A stretch of DNA of 64,000 bases from Alistipes sp. (GCA_017465605.1 JAFTVW010000007.1:1-64000); one strand, 5' to 3'; positions 17,243 to 26,928 are shown, counted from the stretch's first letter. The notes: generated from the letters alone by a model not told the origin. Numbers and translations are program-made.

Positions 17243-18607
17243 ATGAAACGAGTAGTTTGTTGGGTGGCCACTTTGTTGGTGTTGTTGGTGCTTGGACTCC
17301 ACGTATTCCAAAATGACAAGCCTCAAATCGAGAGTAAGCCGTTTAAGTTCAATGTAGAGAGAATGGCGTTGGCCGATAGCGTGATTAACCAATCTATCGC
17401 CGATGATGATTTCCCCGGAGCTGTGTTGTGCGTAGTTAAGCGTGCAGACGATGGAGAGTCGATGGGTGAGATTGTATATTTGAAGGCATACGGTAGCCGT
17501 CAGGTATGCACTGCGCGTGATACTTCAAGCGGTAAATTTGTGAGCGATACAATTCCTATGACTACCGATGCAATTTTTGATTTGGCTTCGGTGAGTAAAT
17601 GTGTGGGTACTACCCTCTCGTTTATGCGAGTGTTGGAGGACGGTTTGGTGCGTTTGACCGATAATGTGTCGCGTTACCTCCCTGGATTCAAACCCTGGGA
17701 GAGCACTCCTGAGAAGAAGGGTGACCGTATCGAGCGTCGCAATATCACTGTGACAAACTTGTTGAACCACACATCGGGTCTTCCTTCATATGTGGGCGTT
17801 CCAGGATTCTTGGCCCGTTTTGAGCAGTATGGCGACCCCTTGAAGTTGAATTTGCGTGATTCGCTTACTGCTTACCTTACCGATGGACTTCCACGATTGA
17901 ATCGTCCGGGTGAGGTTATGCGTTATAGCTGCCTTAACTTCATTACATTGCAGACTATCATCGAGCGCACAACAGGTCAGCGTCTTGACCACTTCGCAAA
18001 AAAGGAGGTATTCGATAAGTTGCGCTTGAAGAATACTTGGTATAATTGGATTGCAGGCTCGGAGCGTCCTTATGCTGCCGATGCTAAAATTGTTCCTACT
18101 GAGGTACAGCCCGATGGTAAGGTGCTTGTAGGAGAGGTTCACGACCCATTGGCTCGCGTGGTTAATGGTGGTGTTTCAGGTAATGCCGGAGTCTTCTCTA
18201 CTGCTGAGGATTTGGCTGTTGTTGCATCGTTGATGCTCAACGATGGAGTTATTCGCCTTCCAGCCGATGGCATAAAGGGTTTCTTTGGAGGAACTGACCG
18301 CGTGAGATTGTACTCAAAGAATACAGTTGATGCCTTTACTCGTATCCCGGCTGGTTATGAGGAGCACGGTCGCGCTTTGGGTTGGGATATTGGTGTTGGT
18401 CACGGTAGCTATATGGGTGAGTTGCTCACTCCTGGCTCGTTGGTTAACCATTCAGGTTACACAGGTACATCAATAGCAATAAACCAAAAAGATGGCATTG
18501 CTATCATCTTCCTCACCAACCGTGTTCACCCATTTGATGATGGAGCAGTTGGTCGTGCGCGTGCTACGGTTAGCAATATCGTGGTTTCTGCTATGGACCA
18601 CCAATAA
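17243..18607 (+). CDS. Secreted class C beta-lactamase-like serine hydrolase
   Basis: A 454-residue protein with an N-terminal hydrophobic segment (about residues 5-20) acting as signal or anchor. The penicillin-binding fold motifs are present: S-V-S-K (S116, K119) as the SxxK nucleophile motif and Y-S-C-L-N-F in the position of YxN. H-S-G-Y-T-G-T-S near residue 410 takes the place of the KTG/HxG motif. This is the broad family holding esterases, D-aminopeptidases and AmpC-like enzymes. Substrate is open: peptidoglycan stem peptides or esters are the usual guesses. Confidence 0.88.
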   Translation: MKRVVCWVATLLVLLVLGLHVFQNDKPQIESKPFKFNVERMALADSVINQSIADDDFPGAVLCVVKRADDGESMGEIVYLKAYGSRQVCTARDTSSGKFVSDTIPMTTDAIFDLASVSKCVGTTLSFMRVLEDGLVRLTDNVSRYLPGFKPWESTPEKKGDRIERRNITVTNLLNHTSGLPSYVGVPGFLARFEQYGDPLKLNLRDSLTAYLTDGLPRLNRPGEVMRYSCLNFITLQTIIERTTGQRLDHFAKKEVFDKLRLKNTWYNWIAGSERPYAADAKIVPTEVQPDGKVLVGEVHDPLARVVNGGVSGNAGVFSTAEDLAVVASLMLNDGVIRLPADGIKGFFGGTDRVRLYSKNTVDAFTRIPAGYEEHGRALGWDIGVGHGSYMGELLTPGSLVNHSGYTGTSIAINQKDGIAIIFLTNRVHPFDDGAVGRARATVSNIVVSAMDHQ

Positions 18608-18666
18608 TATCTCACAGAGATTACATAAATTTTTTGTCGGTATGTCACTCTGTGGCAGATTGAACC

Positions 18667-18707
18667 GATAGTTTTGTCTGCATCAAACCAATGCAGACAA
18701 AACTATC
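18667..18707. other. Perfect 17-bp inverted repeat just before dnaE
   Basis: Two perfect 17-nt arms (18667-18683 and 18691-18707) flank a 7-nt loop (caaacca). No T-run follows on either strand. Each arm carries a TAnnTTTG match (TAGTTTTG), one per strand, so the site could be a palindromic promoter or operator, or an inefficient terminator of the upstream gene. It ends 3 bp before an in-frame ATG at 18711. Confidence 0.6.
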
Positions 18708-18725
18708 AATATGAGAGAGAAAACT

Positions 18726-21700
18726 ATGCAAGATTTCGTTCATCTTCACGTACATACACAATATTCAATCCTTGACGGACAGGCGAGTATTCCCCGCTTG
18801 GTCGATAAGGCTATTGCCGACGGTATGCGAGGTATAGCCATTACCGATCACGGTAATATGTTTGGTGTTAAGGAGTTTTGGAACTATGTCAAGAAGAAGA
18901 ACGGAGCACGTCGTGATAAGGTTAAGCAGACAAGTGCTGCAATTGCCGACCTGCAAGCCAAAGTCGAGGCTGGTGAGGCCACCGATGAGCAGAAGGCAGA
19001 GTTGGCAAAACTCAAAGCTGAATTTGATGCTCTGCCCAAGGAGGATTTCAAAGCCATTATTGGTTGCGAGGTATATGTCGCTCGTCGAGGAATGCAATTC
19101 AAGGAGGGAAAGATGGACCAGAGTGGTTATCACCTTATCCTGCTTGCAAAAAACGAGAAGGGTTATCACAACCTCATTAAAATCGTGTCGAAGGCTTGGA
19201 CCGAAGGATTCTATATGCGTCCCCGTACCGATAGAGAGGAGTTGCAGAAATATCACGAAGGATTGATTTGTTGCTCGGCTTGTCTGGGAGGTGAAATTCC
19301 TAAACGAATCACCGAAGGTAATATGGAGGCCGCCGAGGAGGCTGTATTGTGGTATAAGAATCTTTTTGGTAAGGATTATTACTTGGAGTTGCAACTTCAT
19401 AAAGCCACAGTCGAAAGAGCCAATCACGAGGCTTATCAGATGCAATTGAAGGTCAATGAGCAGTTGAAGGAGCTTTCGTATAAACACGGTGTTAAGATGG
19501 TTTGTACGAATGATGTGCATTTCGTCGATGAGGAGAATGCCGAGGCTCACGACCGCCTGATATGTCTCTCTACGGGCAAAGATTTGGACGACCCCAAACG
19601 AATGCTCTACTCAAAGCAGGAGTGGATGAAGACTCGTGCTGAGATGAATGCCCTGTTTGAGGACGTTCCCGAAGCTCTGCATAATACGGTGGAGATTTGT
19701 AATAGTATTGAGAGCTACTCTATCGACCACGCCCCTATTATGCCAACCTTTGCTATCCCAGAGGATTTTGGCACTGAGGAGGGTTATCGAGCCAAATACA
19801 CCGAGGAAGATTTGTTCAATGAGTTTACTCGCGACGAAAATGGCAATGTGGTGATGTCGGAGGCCGACGCACACAAGAAAGTTGATAAGTTGGGTGGTTA
19901 CGAAAAACTCTATCGAATCAAGTTGGAGGCCGATTATTTGGCGAAACTTGCTATGGACGGAGCTAAACGACGTTATGGCGACCCTCTATCTACGGAAGTT
20001 GCCGAGCGATTGAAGTTCGAGCTTCATATTATGAAGACAATGGGTTTCCCAGGTTACTTCCTTATCGTGCAAGATTTCATCGCGGCAGCCCGTGAACAGT
20101 TAGACGTGTCGGTAGGGCCGGGTCGTGGCTCTGCGGCAGGTTCTGCGGTGGCTTATTGTTTGGGTATTACCCAAATCGACCCAATTAAATACGACCTTCT
20201 GTTTGAGCGATTCTTGAATCCTGACCGTATCTCGCTACCCGATATTGATATTGACTTCGATGATGATGGTCGAGGCCGAGTGCTTAATTGGGTGACGCAG
20301 AAATATGGTAAGGAGAAAGTGGCTCATATCATCACCTATGGTACGATGGCTGCTAAGATGGCTATCAAAGATGTCGCACGCGTTCAGAAGTTGCCATTGA
20401 AGGAGTCTGATAGGTTATGTAAGTTGGTGCCAGACCGTATCCCCGATAAGAAGGTCAACTTGAAAAATGCTATCGAATTTGTACCTGAATTGAAGGCTGC
20501 CGAGGAGTCGGAAGACCCGATAATGAGCGATACAATCAAGTATGCGCGAATGTTGGAGGGTAATGTGCGTGGTACAGGTGTACACGCTTGCGGTACGATT
20601 ATCTGTCGTGACGATATTACCGATTGGGTGCCTGTGAGTACGGCCGATGATAAGGAGACTGGCGAGAAGATGCTCGTAACGCAATATGAGGGTGCTGTAA
20701 TTGAGGATACGGGACTTATCAAGATGGACTTCTTGGGTCTGAAAACACTCTCGATTATCAAAGATGCGGTAGCCAACGTTAAACACACAAAGGGAATAGA
20801 TATTGATATAGACAACATATCAATCGAAGACCCTGCTACATACAAACTATATTGTGACGGTCATACCGTAGGTACATTCCAATTTGAGTCGCCCGGAATG
20901 CAAAAATATCTCCGAGAGTTGAAACCTTCGACTTTCGAGGATTTGATTGCGATGAATGCGTTGTATCGCCCCGGCCCGATGGATTATATCCCCGATTTTA
21001 TCGACCGTAAGCACGGCCGTAAGCCGATTGAGTACGATATAGATTTGATGGAGAAATACCTCAAAGATACCTACGGAATTACAGTGTATCAGGAGCAGGT
21101 GATGCTTCTTTCACGTCTGTTGGGAGGCTTTACTCGTGGTGAGTCGGATACCCTGCGTAAGGCGATGGGTAAGAAGATTAAATCGAAGCTTGACGAGTTG
21201 AAACCAAAATTTATCAACGGAGGTCAGGCGAATGGTCACGACCCGCAGGTATTGGAGAAGATTTGGGCCGACTGGGAGAAATTTGCATCTTATGCCTTCA
21301 ATAAATCTCACGCAACTTGCTATTCGTGGGTGGCATACCAAACTGCATATATGAAGGCGAACTATCCATCGGAGTATATGGCGGCAGTGTTGAGCCGAAA
21401 CTTGGCCGATATTAAGTCCATAACACAATATATGACCGAGTGTAAGCATATGGGAATAAATGTGTTGGGGCCTGATGTCAATGAGTCGGAGGTTAATTTC
21501 TCATCAAACAGTGCTGGCGATATTCGCTTTGGTATGGCTGCTGTGAAGGGAGTTGGCGAAGCGGCAGTTCGTTCTATTATTGATGAACGAAATTCGGGTG
21601 GACCATTTAAGAGTATATACGACTTTGTGGAGCGTGTGAATTTCAATATTGTTAACCGAAAGTGTATGGAGAATTTGGCTTATGCTGGCGGTTTTGATTC

Positions 21701-22541
21701 GATAATTGATTTCCACCGAAGTAAGTTCTTTGCGGTTGATACACGTAGTAGTTCACCGCTTATCTTCATCGAACAACTTATCCGTTATGGTCAGCGTGTT
21801 CAGCAGGAGCGACTGAATTCGCAACAGAGCCTGTTTGGTGGTGGCTCGGTTGTTGATATTCAATCACCCACTGTGCCTGTTGCTGACGATTGGAATCAGT
21901 TGCAGGTGCTTAATAAGGAGCGAGAGATGATAGGTCTTTACCTTTCGGCTCACCCGCTCGACGACTATTCGGTTATCATCAACCATATGTGTAAGGCAAG
22001 TCTGAGCGATTTGTCGGATTTGGAGCAATATAACGGGCAGGAGATTGGTGTTGCAGGCGTGATTACTTCGGTGCAGGAGATGACCACAAAGAGTGGTCGC
22101 CATTGGGGAAAATTTATTATGGAGGATTATAATGGAACTCACGAGTTTGCCTTGTTTGGTAAGGATTACGAGAATTTCCGCCCCTTTATGTATCCCAACT
22201 ATTTCCTATTTGTGAAAGGCCGTGTGCAGCCTCGCCCATATGGAGACAATCCAGAGTTGGAGTTCAAGATATTGTCGATGGTGCAGCTCTCGGAGATGCG
22301 CGATACAATGATAAAGGAGCTACACATTGTAATCCCTATTGAGGAGATAACCGAGAGCTTTATTAGCGAGTTTTACAATAATGTGAAGGAAAATAAAGGT
22401 AATACAGTATTGAGAATAACCGTTACCAATCGCGATGAAGGCGTTAATCTTAATCTCTTCTCGAAGCGATATAAGGTGGCGTTGACTTCGGATTTTGTGA
22501 CTTACCTTGATTCAAACGAATTCAAATATTCATTATCATAA
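18726..22541 (+). CDS. dnaE: DNA polymerase III subunit alpha
   Basis: A 1271-residue replicative polymerase. It starts with the PHP domain (V-H-L-H-V-H-T-Q-Y-S). The catalytic aspartates of the C-family palm sit in L-P-D-I-D-I-D-F, with G-P-G-R-G-S-A-A-G-S just before. Next come the thumb/fingers (Y-R-P-G-P-M-D-Y, N-K-S-H-A-T-C-Y-S) and the tandem HhH and OB domains near the C-terminus. No intein is present. The ATG at 18726 gives the usual N-terminus (M-Q-D-F-V-H-L-H); the ATG at 18711 abuts the upstream hairpin. trxA follows by 20 bp. Confidence 0.96.
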   Translation: MQDFVHLHVHTQYSILDGQASIPRLVDKAIADGMRGIAITDHGNMFGVKEFWNYVKKKNGARRDKVKQTSAAIADLQAKVEAGEATDEQKAELAKLKAEFDALPKEDFKAIIGCEVYVARRGMQFKEGKMDQSGYHLILLAKNEKGYHNLIKIVSKAWTEGFYMRPRTDREELQKYHEGLICCSACLGGEIPKRITEGNMEAAEEAVLWYKNLFGKDYYLELQLHKATVERANHEAYQMQLKVNEQLKELSYKHGVKMVCTNDVHFVDEENAEAHDRLICLSTGKDLDDPKRMLYSKQEWMKTRAEMNALFEDVPEALHNTVEICNSIESYSIDHAPIMPTFAIPEDFGTEEGYRAKYTEEDLFNEFTRDENGNVVMSEADAHKKVDKLGGYEKLYRIKLEADYLAKLAMDGAKRRYGDPLSTEVAERLKFELHIMKTMGFPGYFLIVQDFIAAAREQLDVSVGPGRGSAAGSAVAYCLGITQIDPIKYDLLFERFLNPDRISLPDIDIDFDDDGRGRVLNWVTQKYGKEKVAHIITYGTMAAKMAIKDVARVQKLPLKESDRLCKLVPDRIPDKKVNLKNAIEFVPELKAAEESEDPIMSDTIKYARMLEGNVRGTGVHACGTIICRDDITDWVPVSTADDKETGEKMLVTQYEGAVIEDTGLIKMDFLGLKTLSIIKDAVANVKHTKGIDIDIDNISIEDPATYKLYCDGHTVGTFQFESPGMQKYLRELKPSTFEDLIAMNALYRPGPMDYIPDFIDRKHGRKPIEYDIDLMEKYLKDTYGITVYQEQVMLLSRLLGGFTRGESDTLRKAMGKKIKSKLDELKPKFINGGQANGHDPQVLEKIWADWEKFASYAFNKSHATCYSWVAYQTAYMKANYPSEYMAAVLSRNLADIKSITQYMTECKHMGINVLGPDVNESEVNFSSNSAGDIRFGMAAVKGVGEAAVRSIIDERNSGGPFKSIYDFVERVNFNIVNRKCMENLAYAGGFDSIIDFHRSKFFAVDTRSSSPLIFIEQLIRYGQRVQQERLNSQQSLFGGGSVVDIQSPTVPVADDWNQLQVLNKEREMIGLYLSAHPLDDYSVIINHMCKASLSDLSDLEQYNGQEIGVAGVITSVQEMTTKSGRHWGKFIMEDYNGTHEFALFGKDYENFRPFMYPNYFLFVKGRVQPRPYGDNPELEFKILSMVQLSEMRDTMIKELHIVIPIEEITESFISEFYNNVKENKGNTVLRITVTNRDEGVNLNLFSKRYKVALTSDFVTYLDSNEFKYSLS

Positions 22542-22561
22542 ACAATTAAAATAAAATTATT

Positions 22562-22876
22562 ATGGCATTAGCAATTACAAACGAGAATTATGAGGCGTTG
22601 ATGACTTCGGGTAAGCCCGTTGTTATTGATTTTTGGGCAGAGTGGTGTGGTCCTTGCCGTATGGTAGGCCCAATCATCGACGAGTTGGCCGCAGAGTACG
22701 AGGGTCAGGTTATTATTGGCAAGTGTGATGTTGATTCTTGCGACGATATTGTTGCTCAGTATAAGGTGCGCAATATCCCTACTATTGTATTTATCAAGGG
22801 TGGTGAGATTGTCGATAAGACCGTAGGCGCAACTACAAAGGAGAATTTGAAGGCAAAGATTGATGCTTTGTTGTAG
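22562..22876 (+). CDS. trxA: Thioredoxin
   Basis: A 104-residue thioredoxin with the active site W-C-G-P-C (C29, C32), the buried D23 and the cis-Pro segment R-N-I-P-T-I-V. No signal peptide, so cytoplasmic. It reduces disulfides, for example of ribonucleotide reductase and peroxiredoxins. It is directly downstream of dnaE and probably cotranscribed, and ends at a strong terminator. Confidence 0.96.
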   Translation: MALAITNENYEALMTSGKPVVIDFWAEWCGPCRMVGPIIDELAAEYEGQVIIGKCDVDSCDDIVAQYKVRNIPTIVFIKGGEIVDKTVGATTKENLKAKIDALL

Positions 22877-22903
22877 TCTCCTATCCCACAACTTCTGAAA
22901 CAT

Positions 22904-22939
22904 AAGTGGTTGTCCGACAAACTCGTTGGACAACCACTT
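22904..22939. terminator. Terminator between trxA and the antiporter gene
   Basis: A 12-bp perfect stem (aagtggttgtcc / ggacaaccactt), extendable by gac/gtt inside the loop, is followed by ttgctttt. It ends the dnaE-trxA transcript. Confidence 0.85.
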
Positions 22940-22954
22940 TTGCTTTTAATAAAA

Positions 22955-24445
22955 CTACCTAATTTTCATCACATCTTTTATACCCAACTCATCGTACATA
23001 TTCTGCAACTCCTCTTCGTTGCGGTCTGATACGACAAGCAAGCGGTCTCCCACGGCAAGTTCGGTGCTACCGCGAGGTACGAAATAGGCATTGTTGCGAG
23101 ATATCATCACTACCAACGTATTGTCGGGAATAGCAATATTTCTTAGCATACAACCTCCTGCAAGCATCGAATCGGTAACTTCCATCTCTGAGAAACTACT
23201 CTTCACGCTGTCGGGAACTCCAATCTTAAATAGTGGTTCTTTCTCCTCGAATGCAAGGCCGAGCCAGTTGGCCATACTACTTACCGTAGTGCCCTGCACG
23301 ATAAGCGAGATGAGCGTGACCAAAAATACAACATTGAAAATCAAACGGCCATTCTCTACACCTGCAACAATCGGATAGGTGGCAAAGATTATGGGTACAG
23401 CACCACGCAGGCCAACCCACGATACATATAATCGGGCTTTGGTGGTGAATCGCCTAAATGGCGCAAGCGATACAATCACAGCCAAAGGTCGTGCTACAAG
23501 TATCAAGAATGCACCTACTGCACAACCCAAAATCAATACTTCGGGACGAAGTAGCTCATCGGAATTGACCAAAAGTCCAATGGTGAGGAACATTACAATC
23601 TGGGCCAACCAAGTGAATCCATCGAAAAAGCTAACTAAATTTCTTCGATGCACTAACTTGCTATTACCGACAACCAAACCTGTAATATAAACCGCTAAAT
23701 AGCCGTTACCCCAAACCAGCGTTGTGAACGAGAATGAGAAAAAGACAAATGCAAGCAACAAAACTGTGTAGAGCGAAGAGTTGCTCTTGATGTTAATGTT
23801 GTTGATTGTAAATACAGCCAAACGGCCAATACCATATCCCAAACCTGCTCCGACAAGCATTTGGATTACAAATTTGACTATGCTTTCTAAAATACTCACC
23901 GACTCTCCGCTTGATACAACAATCGATACGAGCAGAATGGTGAGCATATATGCCATCGGGTCGTTACTACCACTCTCCAACTCCAACAATGGGCGGAGAT
24001 TTTGGCGTAAGCCCTGCTTTTTTGAACGAAGAATCGAAAAGACCGATGCCGAATCGGTTGATGCCATAGTAGAGGCTAACAATAAGGCTACGGGGAACGA
24101 TAAGGCCAGTCCTACCCACGACGAGAAGAAGTAGATAAACCCGCCGACCAACAAGGCGGTGAAAGCTACTCCGAAGGTTGCAAGAACAATACCTGGCCCA
24201 AGAATTGGTTTAATCTCTGTAAACTTAGTGTCCATACCTCCTGAGAAAAGAATGATACACAATGCCAGCATACCAATAAATTGTGTAATCTCGAAGGATT
24301 GAAAATTTATGGCGTGCAAGCCAAACATCATTCCTACTCCCAAGAAAAGTAACAGGGCTGGTGCTCCGAAACGGTAGGCAACCTTACCTGCCATAACCGC
24401 AACAAACAGCAATAAAGCCCATACTAATAATAGATTTTCTCCCAT
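22955..24445 (-). CDS. CPA-type potassium/proton antiporter with TrkA-C domain (NhaP2/CvrA-like)
   Basis: A 496-residue protein: about twelve membrane segments (residues 1-400), then a cytoplasmic RCK-C/TrkA-C domain (about 415-490, with L-A-V-G-D-R-L-L-V-V-S-D). The antiporter core shows S-T-D-S-A-S-V-F-S-I-L and E-S-G-S-N-D-P-M-A-Y, the paired acidic residues of the ion site. Known relatives export K+ or Na+ in exchange for H+ and are controlled by the C-terminal domain. Convergent with trxA; no promoter was recognised. Confidence 0.9.
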   Translation of the reverse strand: MGENLLLVWALLLFVAVMAGKVAYRFGAPALLLFLGVGMMFGLHAINFQSFEITQFIGMLALCIILFSGGMDTKFTEIKPILGPGIVLATFGVAFTALLVGGFIYFFSSWVGLALSFPVALLLASTMASTDSASVFSILRSKKQGLRQNLRPLLELESGSNDPMAYMLTILLVSIVVSSGESVSILESIVKFVIQMLVGAGLGYGIGRLAVFTINNINIKSNSSLYTVLLLAFVFFSFSFTTLVWGNGYLAVYITGLVVGNSKLVHRRNLVSFFDGFTWLAQIVMFLTIGLLVNSDELLRPEVLILGCAVGAFLILVARPLAVIVSLAPFRRFTTKARLYVSWVGLRGAVPIIFATYPIVAGVENGRLIFNVVFLVTLISLIVQGTTVSSMANWLGLAFEEKEPLFKIGVPDSVKSSFSEMEVTDSMLAGGCMLRNIAIPDNTLVVMISRNNAYFVPRGSTELAVGDRLLVVSDRNEEELQNMYDELGIKDVMKIR

Positions 24446-24712
24446 ATTCTCTTTGATATCAGCAAATTGTATATCCTATCGGCTCAAATTGTTATGCCTA
24501 TGTGAAGTGAGCGAATCGGATACAAACACAAATATAACCTAAATTTTAACATTAATCAAATCTCGTTCCCATAATAGCCTTCTTTGTCGAAGGATTGCCC
24601 AAATACAACTAATACAAAATCCGTTAATAAATAGCTTACATCGAAAGCTTGTGCCTCCGAAAAAATGGCTCTCCTTAGACTGATAATTAGTATGTATGGC
24701 TACATACTTTGT
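24446..24712. other. Intergenic gap with no recognised feature
   Basis: About 270 bp of AT-rich sequence between two minus-strand genes. I find no gene, strong hairpin or exact promoter match here. Confidence 0.5.
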
Positions 24713-25213
24713 TTAATGTTTATATACCATCTTTCCTATTGGCCTACGCTCCAACTCAACATACTCAAATGCTTGACAAGCGCAAAAACCACTTTTGGGC
24801 GATGAGTACACACTGACCGTTACGGCCGATACACCGTCTTGTTTGAGAGAGAGTAGAGTTGCAAAATCGGCCTTGTCGATTAATTGTGCGATGTAGGCCC
24901 TTTTGTCCTTCTCGAATCTCAACTCTTTGTGTAGAAGGTAACATTTGTCGTCAACGTGATATGGAACATCGTCGTTTCCGCTTATGCGAATCATAATTAC
25001 CACTATACCTCCTATAACCAGCAATGCAGCTGTAAGCACGAGAGCTGATTTTATATTTGAAGTCTCAATTGTTGAGTTAATTACAGAATTGATTGCAATG
25101 AGCGCAAAGCCTGCAATTAATAGCAATATAGGCGTGGTTAACGGTTTGCGACGTCTGATGATTTTAATATCGGGCAAGGCGTATATCGCCTCGCATATAT
25201 CGTTTTTAGGCAT
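24713..25213 (-). CDS. Uncharacterized two-segment membrane protein
   Basis: A 166-residue protein not recognised. A short N-terminal cytoplasmic part (C-E-A-I-Y-A-L-P-D-I-K-I-I-R-R-R) is followed by two hydrophobic segments (about residues 28-44 and 56-74), then a ~90-residue soluble domain that includes a C-A-C pair (S-G-F-C-A-C-Q-A-F) near the C-terminus. Positive charges before the first segment suggest both ends are cytoplasmic. Codon use looks like the neighbours. No context clue to function. Confidence 0.6.
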   Translation of the reverse strand: MPKNDICEAIYALPDIKIIRRRKPLTTPILLLIAGFALIAINSVINSTIETSNIKSALVLTAALLVIGGIVVIMIRISGNDDVPYHVDDKCYLLHKELRFEKDKRAYIAQLIDKADFATLLSLKQDGVSAVTVSVYSSPKSGFCACQAFEYVELERRPIGKMVYKH

Positions 25214-25502
25214 CTTAAATCGTATTTAGAATTATCCTTATTAGTTTGTTAAAAATAGGTGTATAACAGCTGTGCCCTGCATCACCCAAGAAACACAGAT
25301 TACACACAAACAGCGACGTAGAGCATAACTGTTATACGTCCCATTATAATTTTCCAATTTACATATACAAGATTTTTACAACGCAACGGAAACTTTTTGT
25401 CTGCGTTGTAATTTAGTTATAAACTTGCGTGAAACGACCCTGCAAAAGGTTAGGAATTAATGCAGCAGTTCCAATCAACGCACGTTTAAGAGATGTATGT
25501 GG
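25214..25502. other. Intergenic gap with a widely spaced inverted repeat
   Basis: Arms gtataacag (25261-25269) and ctgttatac (25329-25337) are 59 nt apart. No protein gene is seen. It might be a regulatory site or part of a long leader of the minus-strand gene below it. Confidence 0.3.
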
Positions 25503-25901
25503 CTAAATACGAAGTCGGCACAACGCGTAGAGATAGTATGCAATGCGAAGTGACGACGTAAAACTGTTAAATTCAAATATTTTAGTGACGTGGCCCTCGT
25601 GGCGATTTGGAATCGCCGTAGCCATAATTTTTTGCGATGTTGATGTGCGATAACGAGCCGAAGAGGTTGGAATTGAGATGTTTGATACCTTCTCAATGGC
25701 AGTGCAACGAGGTGCAGGAGTGCGCAGCATATCTTTATCATATGCCCTATCTGTATCCTTATCGGTTGTATCCGACTCATCAACTATCTGTTGCAATCGA
25801 GTCGGTTGCACCGATTCCGACAACGACTCTTCCACGTAATTTACTACGCCGAAAAGACCGTATAGGCACGATAACAATAATATGTAAATAATTCGTTGCA
25901 T
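25503..25901 (-). CDS. Small secreted or membrane-anchored protein, unknown
   Basis: A 132-residue protein with an N-terminal hydrophobic segment (residues 3-20) and then a polar region rich in D, T, S and R. The C-terminus (F-E-F-N-S-F-T-S-S-L-R-I onward to C-R-L-R-I) looks structured. An exact TATATTTG on the minus strand lies 11 bp upstream of the ATG, supporting real expression. I recall similar C-terminal tails in small Bacteroidota hypothetical proteins but cannot name a family. Overlapping frames exist, so this call is not certain. Confidence 0.5.
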   Translation of the reverse strand: MQRIIYILLLSCLYGLFGVVNYVEESLSESVQPTRLQQIVDESDTTDKDTDRAYDKDMLRTPAPRCTAIEKVSNISIPTSSARYRTSTSQKIMATAIPNRHEGHVTKIFEFNSFTSSLRIAYYLYALCRLRI

Positions 25902-25911
25902 ATTGCTTCTG

Positions 25912-25919
25912 CAAATATA
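25912..25919 (-). promoter_or_regulatory. -7 element (TATATTTG) of the 132-residue gene
   Basis: Exact TAnnTTTG match on the minus strand, 11 bp from the start codon. No TTTG at -33. Confidence 0.5.
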
Positions 25920-25957
25920 ATCCTAATTAAAGCTTTGTTTTAAGTAGCTTTTGTAAC

Positions 25958-26809
25958 CTATTGTGGAACAAATGTATATGTAATCGTTCCTGTGTGGCGT
26001 GCGGGGGCCGATGGGTTAATATCGAATAATGATGCACGAGCCGCTGCCAAAGCCTCCTCTTTCATTATCTCATCTCCACCTTCCAATATTCTTGCGGCAA
26101 TCACTTCGCCACCTTGATTTAGAGTAACCGATACAATCACCTGACCTCCCGTTTCACAACGATATGCAGGTATGACCAAATCACGTTTTGAACGTACAGG
26201 ATTCTCAAATTTGAATCTTACAGTTACTGCTCCTTTGACGTGAACGTCTTTCTTCTCCTCATCTTGGCCATTGTTGCCACGATCGGCATCATCGAGGATA
26301 GATTGGGCTTCGGCAAGTCCTGCTTCGTAGGCTGCACGATTGGCTGCCATACCCTCGGCAATAGATTTTGCCGACTCGTTGATGGCGGAAGTATTGGTCC
26401 CCCTATCGTCTTTGAGATTTTCGTTCAGAACAGCATCGTTTGAAATCTTGTTCCTTACTGCCGACCAATCGAGTTGGCTTTGCTGCTTCATCTCTATTTC
26501 TCGTTGAAGTCGCTCTTTCTCTGCTTCCAGTTCAGCTAACGTCTGCAAATCTACATATATGCCTTGCATATGTGGTTTACGTCCGATAACTATTTTTGAT
26601 GCGAAGAATATTATTCCCAAAACTAAGTACACGATAACCATTACGCTCAGTCCTAAACGATGGTCATACGCCCACTCTCCTGCATCTTGTTTGCGATTAT
26701 CAAACGGCAGATTCATTCGAGTACGACGCGGACGGCGTGGTCTTGCCCCCTCTGTGGGGCCATTTTGGGTTGCTTTTGGCTCTGTATTTGGTCTATTTGT
26801 ATCTTGCAT
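25958..26809 (-). CDS. TonB-like energy transducer protein
   Basis: A 283-residue protein from the ATG at 26809. Order: Arg-rich cytoplasmic N-terminus (P-R-R-P-R-R-T-R), one TM segment (about residues 53-72), a coiled coil (E-A-E-K-E-R-L-Q-R-E-I-E), a linker, and a C-terminal TonB-type domain (V-I-V-S-V-T-L-N-Q-G-G-E-V, ending T-I-T-Y-T-F). TonB proteins pass the proton-motive force to outer-membrane receptors. No ExbB/ExbD genes are adjacent. A longer frame starts at 26908 but would overlap the lpxC promoter, and a -7 element lies just before 26809. Confidence 0.75.
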   Translation of the reverse strand: MQDTNRPNTEPKATQNGPTEGARPRRPRRTRMNLPFDNRKQDAGEWAYDHRLGLSVMVIVYLVLGIIFFASKIVIGRKPHMQGIYVDLQTLAELEAEKERLQREIEMKQQSQLDWSAVRNKISNDAVLNENLKDDRGTNTSAINESAKSIAEGMAANRAAYEAGLAEAQSILDDADRGNNGQDEEKKDVHVKGAVTVRFKFENPVRSKRDLVIPAYRCETGGQVIVSVTLNQGGEVIAARILEGGDEIMKEEALAAARASLFDINPSAPARHTGTITYTFVPQ

Positions 26810-26825
26810 AGTGGTAATTCTCTTG

Positions 26826-26833
26826 CAAAAATA
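26826..26833 (-). promoter_or_regulatory. -7 element of the TonB-like gene
   Basis: TATTTTTG on the minus strand, 17 bp before the ATG at 26809. This position supports the shorter start. Confidence 0.6.
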
Positions 26834-26856
26834 GAGATTTTTTGCGAAATAATCAC

Positions 26857-26864
26857 TATATTTG
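26857..26864 (+). promoter_or_regulatory. -7 element of lpxC-fabZ
   Basis: TATATTTG on the plus strand, 65 bp before the lpxC ATG. It is back to back with the minus-strand element at 26826-26833, so the two promoters share about 40 bp. Confidence 0.6.
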
Positions 26865-26928
26865 TGCGCATTATTATCAGTCGCGGATAATAGTTGTTTG
26901 ATAATCACAGATAAAACTAATGTAAATT

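Noticed and set aside
24446..24712. Possible gene or RNA in the gap before the antiporter
   Set aside because: No frame, hairpin or promoter of note could be supported.
26810..26908. Longer N-terminus for the TonB-like protein
   Set aside because: The extension covers the divergent lpxC promoter and an exact -7 element of the gene itself.
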